Below are positions 24,418-32,198 of a DNA stretch of 64,000 nt, in pieces. This stretch comes from Domibacillus robiginosus (GTDB lineage Bacteria; Bacillota; Bacilli; Bacillales; Domibacillaceae). The stretch is from the NCBI RefSeq assembly GCF_000966195.1, contig NZ_LAHL01000010.1:1-64000 (forward strand). Reading direction: 5' to 3'. The stretch's first letter is position 1, and each line of letters starts with the position of its first letter. Both the position numbers and the translations under genes were made by a program. The notes under the pieces were generated by a model, which did no database searches, was not told where the DNA came from, and worked only from the letters and a program-made list of their open reading frames with translations.

Positions 24418-25779
24418 ATGGAACAAAAAACGTGTGGCGGCAGTAAAGATAATGAAAAACTTGCCTGGTGGCAGCTTTCTCTGATTGGAGTAGGCTGTAT
24501 TATCGGCACCGGCTTTTTTCTCGGGTCAAGTATTGCCATTCAAATGACGGGACCCTCCGTAGTGATCGCCTTTCTTCTTGCTTCGTGTGGAACGTATATT
24601 GTTTTTGAAGCCTTGGCTAAAATGTCTGCGAAGGATCCTCAAAAAGGATCGTTTCGTTCATATGCTAAAAAAGCTTACGGCAGATGGGCAGGCTTCAGCA
24701 GCGGCTGGGTATATTGGTGTTCAGAAATGCTAATCATTGGCAGCCAATTGACGGCAATATCAATTTTATCAAAGTTTTGGTTCCCACATATTCCAATATG
24801 GATATTCGCATCCGGATTTGCGGTTTGCGGCCTGCTTGTGCTTTTTATTGGAACAAAAGCGTTCGGCAAGCTTGAAACCGTGTTTGCTGTCATGAAAGTA
24901 GCAGCCATTTTTATGTTCATTGTACTTGCTGTGCTCGCTCTTACCGGTGTAATTAATGGTGACCCAAAAGCAGGGATGCCCCGTTCCATTAACGGATTTT
25001 TCCCAAATGGCGGAATTGGCTTTTGGAGCTCGCTTTTATTTGCTTTTTACGCACATGGCGGTATTGAAGTAATGGGTGTGATGGCGATTCATCTGCGAAA
25101 TAAAGAAGATGCGCCAAAGTCAGGAAAAGTAATGCTTGGAATTCTTGGCTTGATTTATGTAACAGCTCTTTCCCTGGCTCTGTTATTAATCCCCTGGACA
25201 TCGTTTCAGCCGGATAAAAGTCCATTTGCCATGGCTTTACTGAGCTACCACCTGGATTTTTTCCCGCATGTGTTTAATGCGGCTGTTATCATTGCTGGGT
25301 TTTCAACGATGTCTGCATCCCTATTTTCAGTTACTACCATCCTTCTTACCTTATCTGAAGAAGGAGACGCACCGGCTATTTTCAGCAAACAAAAGAAAAA
25401 GAAACGAAAGATACCGCTGCCAGCTGTCGCATTAACATCGGTCGGTCTTATTTTATCCATCGTTTCCTCATTGCTTTTGCCCAAAAATGTATATGAGTAT
25501 ATTACTACTGCTGCCGGCCTGATGCTTTTATATAACTGGTTTTTTATTTTGATTTTTTACCATCGACTGATCAAGCCTACAATGGGAGACAAAATAAAAA
25601 GAATCATTGGCATGATTCTTGTTTTGGCAGCGCTCAGCGGGACACTTTTTCATCAGGCGAGCCGCCCAGGATTTTTTATAAGCCTGGCCTTTATCACCGT
25701 TATCGCAATTGTCGTCTTGATTCTCCGCCGAAAATGGAAGAAAGAAGAGGGTCAATCCCCTCAAGAACAAATGAGTTAA
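24418..25779 (+). CDS. APC-superfamily amino acid permease
   Basis: A 453-residue, 12-helix permease of the amino acid-polyamine-organocation superfamily. The first helix holds the substrate-binding GVGCIIGTGFFLGSSIA motif (about residues 24-40). The region around 215-245 (FAFYAHGGIEVMGVMAIHLRNK) corresponds to the conserved helix 6 and its loop. The exact amino acid is not predictable. The start has GGGGAGG 9 nt upstream. The gene converges on the LysE-family exporter gene with a 4-bp overlap of the two ends, so an importer and an exporter of amino acids lie side by side. Confidence 0.88.
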   Translation: MEQKTCGGSKDNEKLAWWQLSLIGVGCIIGTGFFLGSSIAIQMTGPSVVIAFLLASCGTYIVFEALAKMSAKDPQKGSFRSYAKKAYGRWAGFSSGWVYWCSEMLIIGSQLTAISILSKFWFPHIPIWIFASGFAVCGLLVLFIGTKAFGKLETVFAVMKVAAIFMFIVLAVLALTGVINGDPKAGMPRSINGFFPNGGIGFWSSLLFAFYAHGGIEVMGVMAIHLRNKEDAPKSGKVMLGILGLIYVTALSLALLLIPWTSFQPDKSPFAMALLSYHLDFFPHVFNAAVIIAGFSTMSASLFSVTTILLTLSEEGDAPAIFSKQKKKKRKIPLPAVALTSVGLILSIVSSLLLPKNVYEYITTAAGLMLLYNWFFILIFYHRLIKPTMGDKIKRIIGMILVLAALSGTLFHQASRPGFFISLAFITVIAIVVLILRRKWKKEEGQSPQEQMS

Positions 25780-26402
25780 AACAATACTTTATAAGCCTCC
25801 ATACCAAAATAAATACCAAACCCAATCATCGAAAGAGATGAAACAACCGAAATCCCTTTTAAAACCCCGGTCGATAAAAATCGCCGGGCACCGCTTGAAA
25901 GAAAAGCCATCGTGATGTCCCATACGAGGATGCCCGAGATAACGGCCAAGCTATGTAAAACAATTTGATTTTGTGTAGAGGATTGGGCTGTTTCCGCCAA
26001 AATAGATCCATAAATCCCGAGCCAAAAAAGAATCGTAAGCGGGTTCAAAAGTGACATGAAAAATCCGGAAAAAAGGGATTTACGCAGAGGAATATTTCTG
26101 CCAAAGCGCATATCCAGCTCAATTTTTTGAAGGGTTAGCAGGTTTTCAATACCTGTATACATTAAAACAAAGCAGCCAAACAGCCAGAGAAGTGTTTTGA
26201 TAAATGGCAGCTCGATCACATGCGCCACACCTACATAGACCATAAGCATATAAAGCACATCTGCCGTTAATGCACCAATCCCAAAAATCCATGCATGGAA
26301 AAAACCATTTTTGATCCCGGTGTTTAACTGGGCCGCATTCACAGGTCCAACTGGTGCCGCTAAAGACAGGCCTAGAAACATATATGTAAAAAGTGAGTTC
26401 AT
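25776..26402 (-). CDS. LysE-family amino acid exporter
   Basis: A 208-residue membrane protein with about six hydrophobic segments. The N-terminal LSLAAPVGPVNAAQLNTGIKNG motif is the LysE/RhtB signature, and LLNPLTILFWLGIYG matches the conserved second-half motif. Such proteins export amino acids or derivatives. The ATG at 26402 follows an AGGAGG site; a longer frame to 26438 is rejected. It is convergent with, and overlaps by 4 bp, the amino acid permease gene. Export substrate unknown. Confidence 0.87.
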   Translation of the reverse strand: MNSLFTYMFLGLSLAAPVGPVNAAQLNTGIKNGFFHAWIFGIGALTADVLYMLMVYVGVAHVIELPFIKTLLWLFGCFVLMYTGIENLLTLQKIELDMRFGRNIPLRKSLFSGFFMSLLNPLTILFWLGIYGSILAETAQSSTQNQIVLHSLAVISGILVWDITMAFLSSGARRFLSTGVLKGISVVSSLSMIGFGIYFGMEAYKVLF

Positions 26403-26480
26403 TACGTAACCTCCTGTAAAATGATGTCTTTGCATCATATTCAGAAAGAAGGGCTTGTACGCCTAAAGATAGGAGAATTT

Positions 26481-26996
26481 ATGATGAATAAACGACGTTT
26501 TAATTTACTTTTCTTATTTGTGTACTTATGTAGCTTGACAGCCTGCCAGATAAATGAACAGGAAGTCACCGCAGACTTTGAAAGGGCTCCTTTCCAAAAC
26601 CTTGCTTCAAAAAAAGATGGAGTTTTATTCACCATTAAAAATCAACAGGGCAAATTGCCTAAAAATGATATAACTGTAACCGTAGTAAATCAAAGTAGTC
26701 TTTCATTTACATATGGCGAGCATTTCGCTATTGAAAAATACATGGACGGTGTCTGGTATTCAATTCCTCTACAGATAAAAGCATTGGAAGCTGGGAATTC
26801 CCTGCTGCTCCCGGATGAATCTATTGTACAAACCGTTTCCCTTGATCCTTATTTGGAAAATGACCTTCCACCCGGAAAATACCGGCTTGTAAAGTTTTTT
26901 GGAGAACTAATGGATTCAAGGCAGAATCGCAAAAAAAATAAATTGATTCTGGCTGTGCCGTTTAAAGTTACGAATAACCGCTTGTTTATCCAATAA
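26481..26996 (+). CDS. lipoprotein with Ig-like domain
   Basis: A 171-residue lipoprotein. The signal peptide NLLFLFVYLCSLTAC has its lipobox LTAC with Cys at about residue 22. The mature part reads as one beta-sandwich domain (VLFTIKNQQGKLPKNDITVTVVNQ, YGEHFAIEKYMDGVWYSIPL and LPPGKYRLVKFFGE), the pattern of the Ig-like domain found in many Bacillus surface lipoproteins. Two adjacent ATGs (26481 and 26484) both fit the AGGAG site. Function unknown; it probably binds something at the membrane surface. Confidence 0.78.
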   Translation: MMNKRRFNLLFLFVYLCSLTACQINEQEVTADFERAPFQNLASKKDGVLFTIKNQQGKLPKNDITVTVVNQSSLSFTYGEHFAIEKYMDGVWYSIPLQIKALEAGNSLLLPDESIVQTVSLDPYLENDLPPGKYRLVKFFGELMDSRQNRKKNKLILAVPFKVTNNRLFIQ

Positions 26997-27099
26997 ATTG
27001 CCCCGCGCTTTATTCTTCTTGTTTCTGTATGAAAAGTCTCCCGCCAGTACGCGCTATAAACGTTTCCCTGAATTGTCCTTGAAATAATATTTCTCACAC

Positions 27100-27125
27100 A
27101 AAAAAAGCCAGGCCTACGCCTGACT
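27100..27125 (-). terminator. rpsN terminator
   Basis: AGTCAGGC and GCCTGGCT (minus strand) pair around a GTAG loop, with seven T after. It lies 57 bp after the S14 stop codon. Confidence 0.8.
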
Positions 27126-27181
27126 GTAAAGACATCGGTAAAACCCGTAGGTCCCTTTATTATAAAACCCCATCAATATGT

Positions 27182-27367
27182 TTACCAGCTTGCTTTTTTT
27201 ACTCCTGGCACTTGTCCTTTATAAGCAAGTTCTCTGAAGCAAATACGACAAAGCTGAAATTTACGAAGTACAGCATGAGGCCGGCCGCAACGCTCACAGC
27301 GAGTATATTCACGCACTTTGAACTTTTGTTTACCCTTATGCTTCATGATTAGTGCTTTTTTTGCCAA
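27182..27367 (-). CDS. rpsN: 30S ribosomal protein S14, zinc-binding type, stand-alone copy
   Basis: A 61-residue type-Z S14 with both CxxC pairs intact ([11 protein letters not shown] and [14 protein letters not shown]), so it should bind zinc. The C-terminus GVKKASW is standard. It is not in a ribosomal operon, so it is probably a second copy besides the one in the S10-spc cluster. In B. subtilis the stand-alone paralogue is zinc-free and is switched on by zinc shortage; this one keeps the cysteines, and no Zur box was found upstream. The N-terminus ([14 protein letters not shown]) differs from usual S14, as expected for a diverged paralogue. Confidence 0.9.
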   Translation of the reverse strand: MAKKALIMKHKGKQKFKVREYTRCERCGRPHAVLRKFQLCRICFRELAYKGQVPGVKKASW

Positions 27368-27501
27368 CTAAAAAACCTCCCTTTTAAAATTAGGGCAGGA
27401 GAGATAGTCAATTATAACCTCATTTAAGTAAAAAGTGAACAGGTAGATGCTGGGTTGCATCTTCCATCTGTTTGCTGATCTCTGAAAAGATAAAGCCGTC
27501 C

Positions 27502-27842
27502 AAGCTGTACTGCTCAGGCTGTAGAAAAATGATTGATAACCGTTACATGAACAGGATAGATCGGCGGCATCCGGGCAGCTCCGCTTTCCATGGAGCAGGC
27601 GCTGAGCCCGAGTGCACCTGGCGGCTTCTCTGGTCTCAGCTGCCCTCTAGTCCCATAGGAGTCTACGCCGCCCTCCCGCCGCCAAGTAGCCTGCGACAAG
27701 ATAGTACCAAATTAATAAGGTCGTATTTTTTCTTTTTAAAAAAGAGGAAATGTATACCCAGTCCTTGGCTGATTGATCTTCAACACCACTTATCGGTTTT
27801 TTTTGAAAGAGAAAGACTTTGTCTACACACTGAGCAGTACAA
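27502..27842. repeat. composite repeat element, about 340 bp, bordered by inverted repeats
   Basis: The left border AAGCTGTACTGCTCA (27503-27517 region) and the right border TGAGCAGTACAAGCT (about 27826-27840) are near-perfect inverted copies. Inside lies a GC-rich block (about 27571-27690) with GCTCCGCTTTCCATGGAGC, GCTGAG/CTCAGC and ATAGGAGTCTACGCC, which resembles a dispersed repeat known in many Bacillaceae. The string AAGACTTTGTCTACA near the right end also occurs in the IS hairpin at 320-334. The long open frame across it is not a gene. Confidence 0.5.
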
Positions 27843-27872
27843 GCTGTACTGCTCCTTCTACTCTAAACCATT

Positions 27873-28730
27873 TCAGCACATGCTCGGCGGTGGAGGTGTG
27901 TTACTTTTTAACACAGAAGGCGGCGTATTATAAATATAAGGAGGGGCCGGCTTTAAAACAGGTGCTTTCGCAAGCGGCACTGGATGTTCTACATACTGAA
28001 ACACGCCTTTCCCATCCATGCTCGGACCATATGCCCATCGTCCTTCAGCACTTTGGTTTCCTGCTGAAAAGTTAAAGAGAGTATAAGCTACTTCCTGTTT
28101 TTCAAGCTTGCGCGGGAATGTACTTGGAACTACTACATTTTCTTTTGCTTCCAGCTCTTTAATTGCGGCGATCCACTGATTTTGGTGCATAGTATCACGG
28201 GCAATCAGCCAGGAAAGCATATCACGCACCCCGCGGTCTGACGTCATCTCATACAACCGGCATACTTGCAGTCGCCCCTGGGATTCTGCATTTAAATTCG
28301 CCCGAAAATCAGCCAGCAGGTTTCCACTAGCGATAATATAATCAGCTGTCCAGCGGTTTCCTACACTGTCAGCGGGCATTGCACCAAGGCCTGATACAAT
28401 TGCATGCTGCGGGTTCATTCCCCCTAAGATAGCGCCTATAACAGGGTCTTTGGCTGCCTCCTCTAAATCCCCCACCGGTGCCCCATCTAAAAGCCGGGCA
28501 ATCATTGTCGCAAGCATTTCAATATGGGCCAGCTCTTCCGTTCCCGTATCCATCAGCAAATCTTTATATTTCCCGTTTCCACGAACATTCCATCCCTGAA
28601 AAAGGTATTGAAGTGCTACGGATATTTCACCAAACTGGCCGCCGAGTACTTCCTGAAGCTTTTTAGCATAAAGAGGATCTGGTCGATCTGGCTTTGCTTG
28701 ATATTGCAGCTCTTTTATATGATAAAACAT
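27873..28730 (-). CDS. manganese catalase, spore-type (CotJC/YdbD-like)
   Basis: A 285-residue dimanganese catalase that breaks down hydrogen peroxide. All five expected metal ligands are visible: Glu35 (GEISVALQYL), Glu66 and His69 (EELAHIEML), Glu149 (NAESQGR) and His182 (RDTMHQNQW). The last 25 residues are Pro-rich (KPAPPYIYNTPPS, then PPPPSMC), a tail not needed for catalysis. Homologues include B. subtilis YdbD and the coat protein CotJC. A good SigK-type promoter match upstream (28767-28794) supports mother-cell expression and a place on the spore. The ribosome binding site GGAGTGTGAGAG is moderate. Confidence 0.9.
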   Translation of the reverse strand: MFYHIKELQYQAKPDRPDPLYAKKLQEVLGGQFGEISVALQYLFQGWNVRGNGKYKDLLMDTGTEELAHIEMLATMIARLLDGAPVGDLEEAAKDPVIGAILGGMNPQHAIVSGLGAMPADSVGNRWTADYIIASGNLLADFRANLNAESQGRLQVCRLYEMTSDRGVRDMLSWLIARDTMHQNQWIAAIKELEAKENVVVPSTFPRKLEKQEVAYTLFNFSAGNQSAEGRWAYGPSMDGKGVFQYVEHPVPLAKAPVLKPAPPYIYNTPPSVLKSNTPPPPSMC

Positions 28731-28766
28731 CTCTCACACTCCATCTAGGAAGATTTCCTACCTCTA

Positions 28767-28794
28767 TAACGTATGTAGAACTCCCAGGAAGGTG
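28767..28794 (-). promoter_or_regulatory. SigK-like promoter of the manganese catalase gene
   Basis: On the minus strand, CACC (28791-28794) is followed after 15 bp by CATACGTTA (28767-28775). This fits the mother-cell SigK pattern AC, then CATANNNTA. It lies about 37 bp before the start codon. Confidence 0.5.
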
Positions 28795-28864
28795 ATTTTG
28801 CGAATCATTAGTAGCGAAAAATCTGATCCCTTTTTTTGCTACTAATTATTTGTAATCTACATAC
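28771..28864. repeat. nested inverted repeats upstream of manganese catalase
   Basis: The outer pair is GTATGTAGA (28771-28779) and TCTACATAC (28856-28864). The inner pair is ATTAGTAGC (28807-28815) and GCTACTAAT (28838-28846). All arms are perfect and share almost one centre (about 28818 and 28827). The outer left arm overlaps the SigK-like -10 box. Confidence 0.65.
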
Positions 28865-28928
28865 CTTTTACCGGAATAAAGAGACTGGAACAATACCAAA
28901 GAAACGCTCCGTTGTTAGAAAAAGGAAA

Positions 28929-28952
28929 GGAGGTGCCGCACCTCTCTTTTTA
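28929..28952 (+). terminator. orphan plus-strand terminator-like hairpin
   Basis: GAGGTGC and GCACCTC (28930-28944) pair around a single C, followed by a T-rich tract. No plus-strand gene ends here. The rest of the 28953-29388 interval holds only a GGCAGG/CCTGCC hairpin (about 29034-29052) and no convincing gene. Confidence 0.45.
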
Positions 28953-29388
28953 TCTTGTCCTTCCCTTTCAATAATTATTTAAATTTAAAAAATGTAAAAA
29001 CTTCTTTCCACTCTACAACTTTAGCTGGAACGGCAGGCTTACTACCTGCCTGTGCGGGCAAAAGAAGTGAAATGGTATCGGCAAATGTGGAAATTCAAAT
29101 ATACAGATGCTCACCAGCGAGTATGAATTAAAAAGGACGGGGTAAAGTGTGTCTCGTACGAAGAGTAAAAAGTTAGTATATAACTCTAGTGGGAAACAGA
29201 CGATAAAGCAGTGCATATTATCTACTTAAAATAATGCAGGTCATTTGCAAGCATACAGGTTAAAATGCTAAATCAACATAAACTGTTCCCTCTGCTCCCT
29301 CTCTAATATTTTATCCGGGTCCCCTGTTTATTTTCTTTTATTCACCAAAAAATTCCAAGTTAATTATTTATTTTTCCTAAAAAACTGT

Positions 29389-29434
29389 TTGTATTTTCCC
29401 GATCGGTTATGTATAATATATCTAAATGATATAT
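29389..29434 (+). promoter_or_regulatory. sigma-A promoter and operator of the PadR gene
   Basis: The -35 TTGTAT (29389-29394) and -10 TATAAT (29412-29417) boxes have a 17-bp spacer. The inverted repeat ATATATC-taaat-GATATAT (29416-29434) overlaps the -10 and start region, a likely site for autorepression by PadR. Confidence 0.75.
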
Positions 29435-29457
29435 ATCTTTTAGATAGGATGACGAAT

Positions 29458-30012
29458 TTGAAAACTTACAGTGATACCACATACGCCATTTTAGGAATTT
29501 TAACAACAGACTGCAGATCTGGTTATGCCATCAAGCAGTTTATTGATCAGAGCTTACATCACTTCTGGAAAATTAGTTATGGACAAATCTATCCGACACT
29601 AAAATCCCTTGTCGAAGAAGGGTTGGCAGAAGTTCAAATTTCATCCACCCCCGGAAAACCAGACAAAAATGAGTACTCCCTTACTTCAAAAGGAAAAGAA
29701 ACGCTCAAGAATTGGTTAGAGCAGCCCATTAAACAACTGCCTGTTGAACGAAATGAAATTTTGCTTAAGTTGTTTTTTAGCCGCCATCAGCCTAAAGAAA
29801 AAACGCTATTACTGCTGGAAAGTTATAAAAAGGATTTAGAAAGTCGTTTCCAAACGTATGCCGCGATTGAACAGGCCATTACCAAGTACCACGATACCTC
29901 CGCGGACACCATGTATTGGCTGTTCACATTAGACTATGGAAAAAGAATAACGAAAGCTGCTGTGGAATGGTGTGAGGCCGCTTTTGACAAGTTATTACAT
30001 GAGGGGGTTTAG
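29458..30012 (+). CDS. PadR-family transcriptional regulator
   Basis: A winged-helix PadR regulator of about 184 residues. It begins KTYSDTTYAILGILTTDCRSGY, with FWKISYGQIYPTLKSLVEEGL as the recognition region and wing (TPGKPDKNEYSLTSKGKETL), then the helical C-terminal dimer domain. A TTG start at 29458 is preferred: AGGA lies 8 nt upstream and LKTYSDTTYAILG then aligns with family N-termini; an ATG at 29449 is the alternative. It is followed 2 bp later by the DUF4188 gene, which it probably represses together with itself through the palindrome at 29416-29434. Confidence 0.88.
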   Translation: MKTYSDTTYAILGILTTDCRSGYAIKQFIDQSLHHFWKISYGQIYPTLKSLVEEGLAEVQISSTPGKPDKNEYSLTSKGKETLKNWLEQPIKQLPVERNEILLKLFFSRHQPKEKTLLLLESYKKDLESRFQTYAAIEQAITKYHDTSADTMYWLFTLDYGKRITKAAVEWCEAAFDKLLHEGV

Positions 30013-30014
30013 GA

Positions 30015-30500
30015 ATGAGCAAGCATATTTATCCTGGGCGTTATACGACAGAGAACACGGAAGATCTTGTTGTGTTCATCATTGGAATGAGAATCAACAA
30101 GCCCGCTGCAATAAATAAGTGGCTGCCTGTATTCAATGCTATGCCCGGAATGATTCGGGAGCTTTATACAAACAAAGATGATTTAGGCTTTCTATCAGCG
30201 GAAAACTATTTCGGACTTAAAACAACACTTATGATTCAATATTGGCGTTCAATGGATGATCTGCTTGCTTATGCTAAAAATGAAAAACATTTAACAGCCT
30301 GGGGTAACTTTCATAAAAAGGTCGGCAACAATCCTGCTGTTGGCATTTATCACGAAACCTATCAAGTAAAAAGTGGAAATTATGAATCTCTCTATGGAAA
30401 TATGCCTCACTTCGGCTTAGGAAAAGCACTGAAACATATTCCCGTTACGGCAGAACGAAATTCCGCTCAAAAACGGCTTACCTCCTACAAAGCGAAATAA
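30015..30500 (+). CDS. DUF4188-family protein
   Basis: A 161-residue protein of the DUF4188 family, which often follows a padR gene. It starts MSKHIYPGRYTTENTEDLVV. Other typical parts are VFNAMPGMIRELYTN, MIQYWRSMDDLLAYAKN, and the His-rich region around HLTAWGNFHKKVGNN and GIYHETYQV. The fold is expected to be ferredoxin-like, of the antibiotic-monooxygenase (Dabb) type. The function is unknown; the padR link suggests a role against a toxic small molecule. It is cotranscribed with padR and ends in a terminator. Confidence 0.82.
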   Translation: MSKHIYPGRYTTENTEDLVVFIIGMRINKPAAINKWLPVFNAMPGMIRELYTNKDDLGFLSAENYFGLKTTLMIQYWRSMDDLLAYAKNEKHLTAWGNFHKKVGNNPAVGIYHETYQVKSGNYESLYGNMPHFGLGKALKHIPVTAERNSAQKRLTSYKAK

Positions 30501-30518
30501 TTTATAATCAGCACGAGA

Positions 30519-30553
30519 AAAGAGCACCTAAAAGTGAGTTTCAGGTGCTCTTT
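30519..30553 (+). terminator. terminator of the padR operon
   Basis: Perfect 11-bp arms AAAGAGCACCT (30519-30529) and AGGTGCTCTTT (30543-30553), 18 bp after the DUF4188 stop. Confidence 0.9.
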
Positions 30554-30566
30554 ATCCTTGTTAAAA

Positions 30567-30780
30567 ATTCATTTGAAGGGACCAAGGCGGAGCTGCATGG
30601 AGGTGTATTTCTTCATTTTTTAGGAGCGGCTCACGTAGAAGTTATAGACTGTTGATGTAAAAATCGAATGACTTATCCTCCCCGCGTTCTTGCAGAACAA
30701 TTAGGAGTGTTAACCGATCAGAATCTATACAGACATCAGAAGATTGAACCTCTCTGTCGCGTTAAAAATACTGAACCCTG
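30567..30780 (+). pseudogene. unidentified gene remnant
   Basis: Two short open pieces on the plus strand read like protein: EGTKAELHGGVFLHFLGAAH (then VEVIDC and a stop), and, after about 35 bp in another frame, PPRVLAEQLGVLTDQNLYRH. Neither has a start codon with a ribosome binding site. They may be parts of a decayed gene, but the family is not recognised, so the call is weak. Confidence 0.2.
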
Positions 30781-30832
30781 ACAAGGAAGCACCTTCATAT
30801 AGTTTATTTAACAAAAGACGTTAAGATCGAAT

Positions 30833-30875
30833 AAAAAAAGACGAGTTAACCAATCCAATTGGTTGAATCGTCTTT
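30833..30875 (-). terminator. terminator of the alcohol dehydrogenase remnant
   Basis: Outer arms AAAGACGA / TCGTCTTT (30837-30844, 30868-30875) and inner arms AACCAAT / ATTGGTT make one long stem, with seven T following on the minus strand. It lies 40 bp after the pseudogene stop. Confidence 0.85.
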
Positions 30876-30915
30876 ACCTAAAAATAATGCAAGGTAATAA
30901 AAAATATTTCGCAAA

Positions 30916-31096
30916 TTACAAGGTGGCAATATCAATAACGAAGCGACAACACACATCACTGCGGAGAACCCATTCATATGCTTCATCTACCAGGTCAGCA
31001 TTCATCACTTCAATCATTAGGGAAATGTCGTATTCAGTAGCGAAATCGAGTATTTCTTGTATTTTCCGAATTCCGCCAACAAGAGCAGCAGTTAGT
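30916..31096 (-). pseudogene. alcohol dehydrogenase, C-terminal remnant
   Basis: The minus strand translates to LVGGIRKIQEILDFATEYDI, SLMIEVMNADLVDEAYEWVL and then RSDVCCRFVIDIATL with a stop. This is the end of a zinc-type NAD(P)-dependent alcohol dehydrogenase of the cinnamyl-alcohol/YjgB group, whose members end in a similar YERLLRSDVRYRFVIDMASL-like sequence. The first 80 percent of the gene is missing. Its terminator is still present. A short palindrome GTTAGT/ACTAAC at 31091-31110 marks the break point. Confidence 0.75.
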
Positions 31097-31115
31097 AAAA
31101 ATCAACTAACATCGA

Positions 31116-31286
31116 TTAACTTTTAGTTATTTGATAAGGGAAATATGGATAACAAGGGTAGATAACTCCTTTTTCAATTTGTTCAGGTCTAACCACAAAT
31201 TCCTTATATGTTTTCTCATGTGCAAGCGTAACATTATGTAAACCAGATCCGTTGTAATAAGTGACATTTTCAGTTTGAATGCTCAT
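31116..31286 (-). CDS. small ORF of 56 residues, unknown
   Basis: It starts ATG at 31286 behind a strong GGGAGG site and encodes MSIQTENVTYYNGSGLHNVT, then LAHEKTYKEFVVRPEQIEKG, ending YPYFPYQITKS. The start signal is excellent, but the frame ends 20 bp before the alcohol dehydrogenase break point, so it may itself be a truncated gene cut by the same deletion. No family is recognised. Confidence 0.4.
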   Translation of the reverse strand: MSIQTENVTYYNGSGLHNVTLAHEKTYKEFVVRPEQIEKGVIYPCYPYFPYQITKS

Positions 31287-31725
31287 TAGATTCCTCCCTT
31301 TCTTATCATTCTATTCTAAATATATTCTTTATACTGCTAGATTATTCTTAGTCAAAATAATAAAAAGAGAATGACAAGGTAAACGTTGAAGTACAAGCTG
31401 CTATAAAAACCATTCAGGCTGGAAAACGGTTCCTTTTGTTCACATCCCGAAACTTTAAACGGTTCAACAGGCAGTTTAAACCCTGATCCGATTAAAAAAA
31501 TACCTTTTTCTCGGAGTTTACTACTTTAGTATATTTAATGAGAGTCCACTACAGGGTCAACATGACGTTTATATACCGTGCCTTGTTTTGTTCATGGCCG
31601 GGATTGGTTTAGTTAAAACAATTCTCCATGCTTCCGAATTGCTTCAACTAAACCTTTCCTTTCATACCAATCCGGCAAAAATTATTTGTAATGTGAGTAT
31701 AGAGGGGTCTCCACCTTCTTTTTTG

Positions 31726-31888
31726 GGTAAGAATGTGTCAACCCTTTTGTTTAATGCTTGATCATAGATACAGGCTGACATTATCAGGTCTTTTCCAGGT
31801 AAGAATGGGCGGGTAAGAACTGGGACCCCCTTTTTACCCCAGCGGTTCTTACCCCCAAAAAAGCCTATTGTGTAATGCTATTCTTACC
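31726..31888. repeat. five copies of GGTAAGAAY in direct and inverted order
   Basis: GGTAAGAAT occurs at 31726-31734 and 31798-31806, GGTAAGAAC at 31812-31820, and the inverse forms GTTCTTACC at 31845-31853 and ATTCTTACC at 31880-31888. The last four form two nested inverted repeats: CAGGTAAGAAT pairs with ATTCTTACCTG outside, and GGGTAAGAAC with GTTCTTACCC inside, the inner stem extended by TGGG/CCCA. Confidence 0.65.
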
Positions 31889-32061
31889 TGTTTTCAGCTT
31901 TTAATCTGCAAGTTTTCTTCTCACGTTTTTACAGGCTATTTTCTCTTTTTCTATATTTTTCTTCAGAATAGTAAATTTTATGATATAGATATATTTTATT
32001 GGCCCCCTTCATGACGTTAAATGCCTCCTTATCTTAGAAAGAACAGGGTTAAAAAATAAAA

Positions 32062-32164
32062 CGTCAGACATGTAATTTTGCAGCCCATAAAAAGCTGCTT
32101 ACGTCTGACGGTTACATATAAAACGTACTTTAATAAAAGTTTACCGGGTTCATTACGTCAGACG
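32062..32164. repeat. CGTCAGAC repeats with nested hairpin
   Basis: CGTCAGAC (32062-32069) pairs with GTCTGACG (32103-32110), with an inner GCAGC/GCTGC stem (32080-32098). A third copy, ACGTCAGACG, lies at 32155-32164. No gene is attached to these repeats. Confidence 0.55.
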
Positions 32165-32198
32165 CTCTGCTTTGTGTATGCCCTTTCCATTTAAAGCT

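Noticed and set aside
27472-27933. 153-codon plus-strand open frame
   Set aside because: It runs through the GC-rich dispersed repeat and then over the end of the catalase gene, has no ribosome binding site and shows no protein motif.
29013-29216. 67-codon minus-strand frame, Phe/Leu-rich
   Set aside because: Composition typical of AT-rich antisense reading; no ribosome binding site and no motif.
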